DNA from: Cristatella mucedo
Lineage: Eukaryota; Bryozoa; Phylactolaemata; Cristatellidae
Reading direction: 5' to 3'
Assembly: GCA_009760855.2 (NCBI GenBank)
Contig: WPIO01000012.1
Location: 1,112,501 to 1,176,500 of the forward strand
Length of the DNA stretch: 64,000 nucleotides
A program made the translations under genes and the position numbers. Positions 63,135-64,000 of this stretch are shown here, piece after piece. Every line of letters starts with the position of its first letter. The first letter of the stretch is position 1. The notes beneath the pieces were generated by a model. That model had not been told where the DNA came from, did not search any database, and worked only from the letters and a program-made list of their open reading frames with translations.

Positions 63135-64000
63135 ATATCTAAACGCTTATCGCTTCGGGCTGCTGGGTCTTCCCTGCCGGCGGCGGCCTTGGCTACGCCG
63201 GCCGCTAGTAACCTGCATGTTAGTTACGATCGTGCGCAGCTATTATCGCTTCGTCATCGCAGATCTAATGCATTCCTAGATGGTAATGCTGTTGCTAAGA
63301 TTCGTGAATTGGGCATTAACAAAAGAAAAGCACCCCGGAGCCGCTGCGGTGGCCGGAGCTGCCAGCTTGGACGCCACTCGTTTGGCGGGAACTGCGAGGT
63401 GAGTACCCGCTCGTTTGGTCTTCCTAGCATCGTCTCGAACCGCTCAGCACGCTCCCTCCGCATGCGTCCCTTTGAATCTCACTAACTTGATGGTCATCAG
63501 GCCTGATATAACTTCGGCAGCGCTTGCTTTTGGAATCCTCGATCAATGTGCGATAAACAAGCTTTGGTAATAAGCGACCTTATTTCAGAAAATGGTCTCG
63601 ACCTGCTCGCCTTAACTGAAATTTGGCTAAAATCGGTAAACTGTCCGACAATTAAAGACGCTAACCGACTGGTTTCTCATTCTTTCACATCCCTAGATCG
63701 ATCAAAATTGGAGGTGGAGTTGCTGTTATCGTGCACTTGAAATTACACTTCAAGCTACTTGCAATACCCTCGAAGCAGCCTTCCGGTTTTCTCATAAAAC
63801 TGCACTTTGTCGTCATCAATTATTACCAAATCCTGCTTATCATTCATGCAGATCTCATTCAGTCTAGAGTGTGAGCTCGCCTCCTCCTTCTCCTCTAAAA
63901 TCATCGCGAAACCTCAAGACCCTTGACATCGATGCTGTCCGTGCGATATCTGTCTCGCCTCTGCTGCTCAGTGTACCTCCGATCTCTCATCATTGGTAGA
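63135..64000 (+). mobile_element. LINE-A 5' region with endonuclease start, runs off the window
   Basis: LRHRRSNAFLDGNAVAKIRE and LGINKRKAPRSRCGGRSCQ (ORF leader typical of L2/CR1 elements), then DLISENGLDLLALTEIWLKS (EN motif) and, after frameshifts, TLDIDAVRAISVS. The last matches the minus-strand LINE-A at 28130, tying this 5' piece to the same family. Confidence 0.8.

Overview
This is eukaryotic, almost certainly invertebrate metazoan, nuclear DNA. Coding sequence is split into short exons with GT/AG introns. The rest is filled with L2/CR1-like LINE fragments, tRNA-derived SINEs and long microsatellites (CT, TG, AT). There is no bacterial-style gene packing. I cannot place the species more precisely from sequence alone.

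Three protein-coding genes can be rebuilt exon by exon with matching splice phases. (1) Acid ceramidase (ASAH1-like), + strand, 1218-16197: 12 exons giving a complete protein of about 400 residues, with the nucleophile cysteine at residue 147. (2) Parvulin-type prolyl isomerase PIN4, - strand, 26273-22045: three exons, 112 residues, complete. (3) E3 ubiquitin ligase UBE3A, - strand, about 49148-39260: six exons from the AZUL zinc finger to the HECT C-terminus ending KGFGML; only the first short coding exon is missing. The three encode a lysosomal lipid hydrolase, a nuclear/mitochondrial isomerase and a ubiquitin ligase. I see no functional link between them.

Layout: 1-1.2 kb is flank with a LINE tail; 1.2-16.2 kb is the ceramidase gene, with LINE and SINE insertions in its introns; 16.2-22 kb is intergenic repeats; 22-26.3 kb is PIN4; 26.4-35.7 kb is a nested LINE/SINE graveyard; 35.7-37.1 kb is a degenerate satellite of about 170 bp units in inverted arrangement; 37.5-39.2 kb is a CT microsatellite and old LINE; 39.3-49.15 kb is UBE3A; 49.2-64 kb is microsatellites, LINE copies (one with a 441-codon open reverse transcriptase frame), a possible piggyBac remnant, a CpG-rich stretch and the 5' end of another LINE.

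Three LINE families are distinguished by eye. LINE-A has an AAAGCGCC...GGCGCTTT 3' hairpin and an ATT-repeat tail. LINE-B has a TTACA-repeat tail. LINE-C is known only from reverse transcriptase C-terminal fragments. SINE-1 carries a tRNA-like head and a 3' tail that matches the LINE-A hairpin; SINE-2 has a different tail. These family names are mine and describe only this window.
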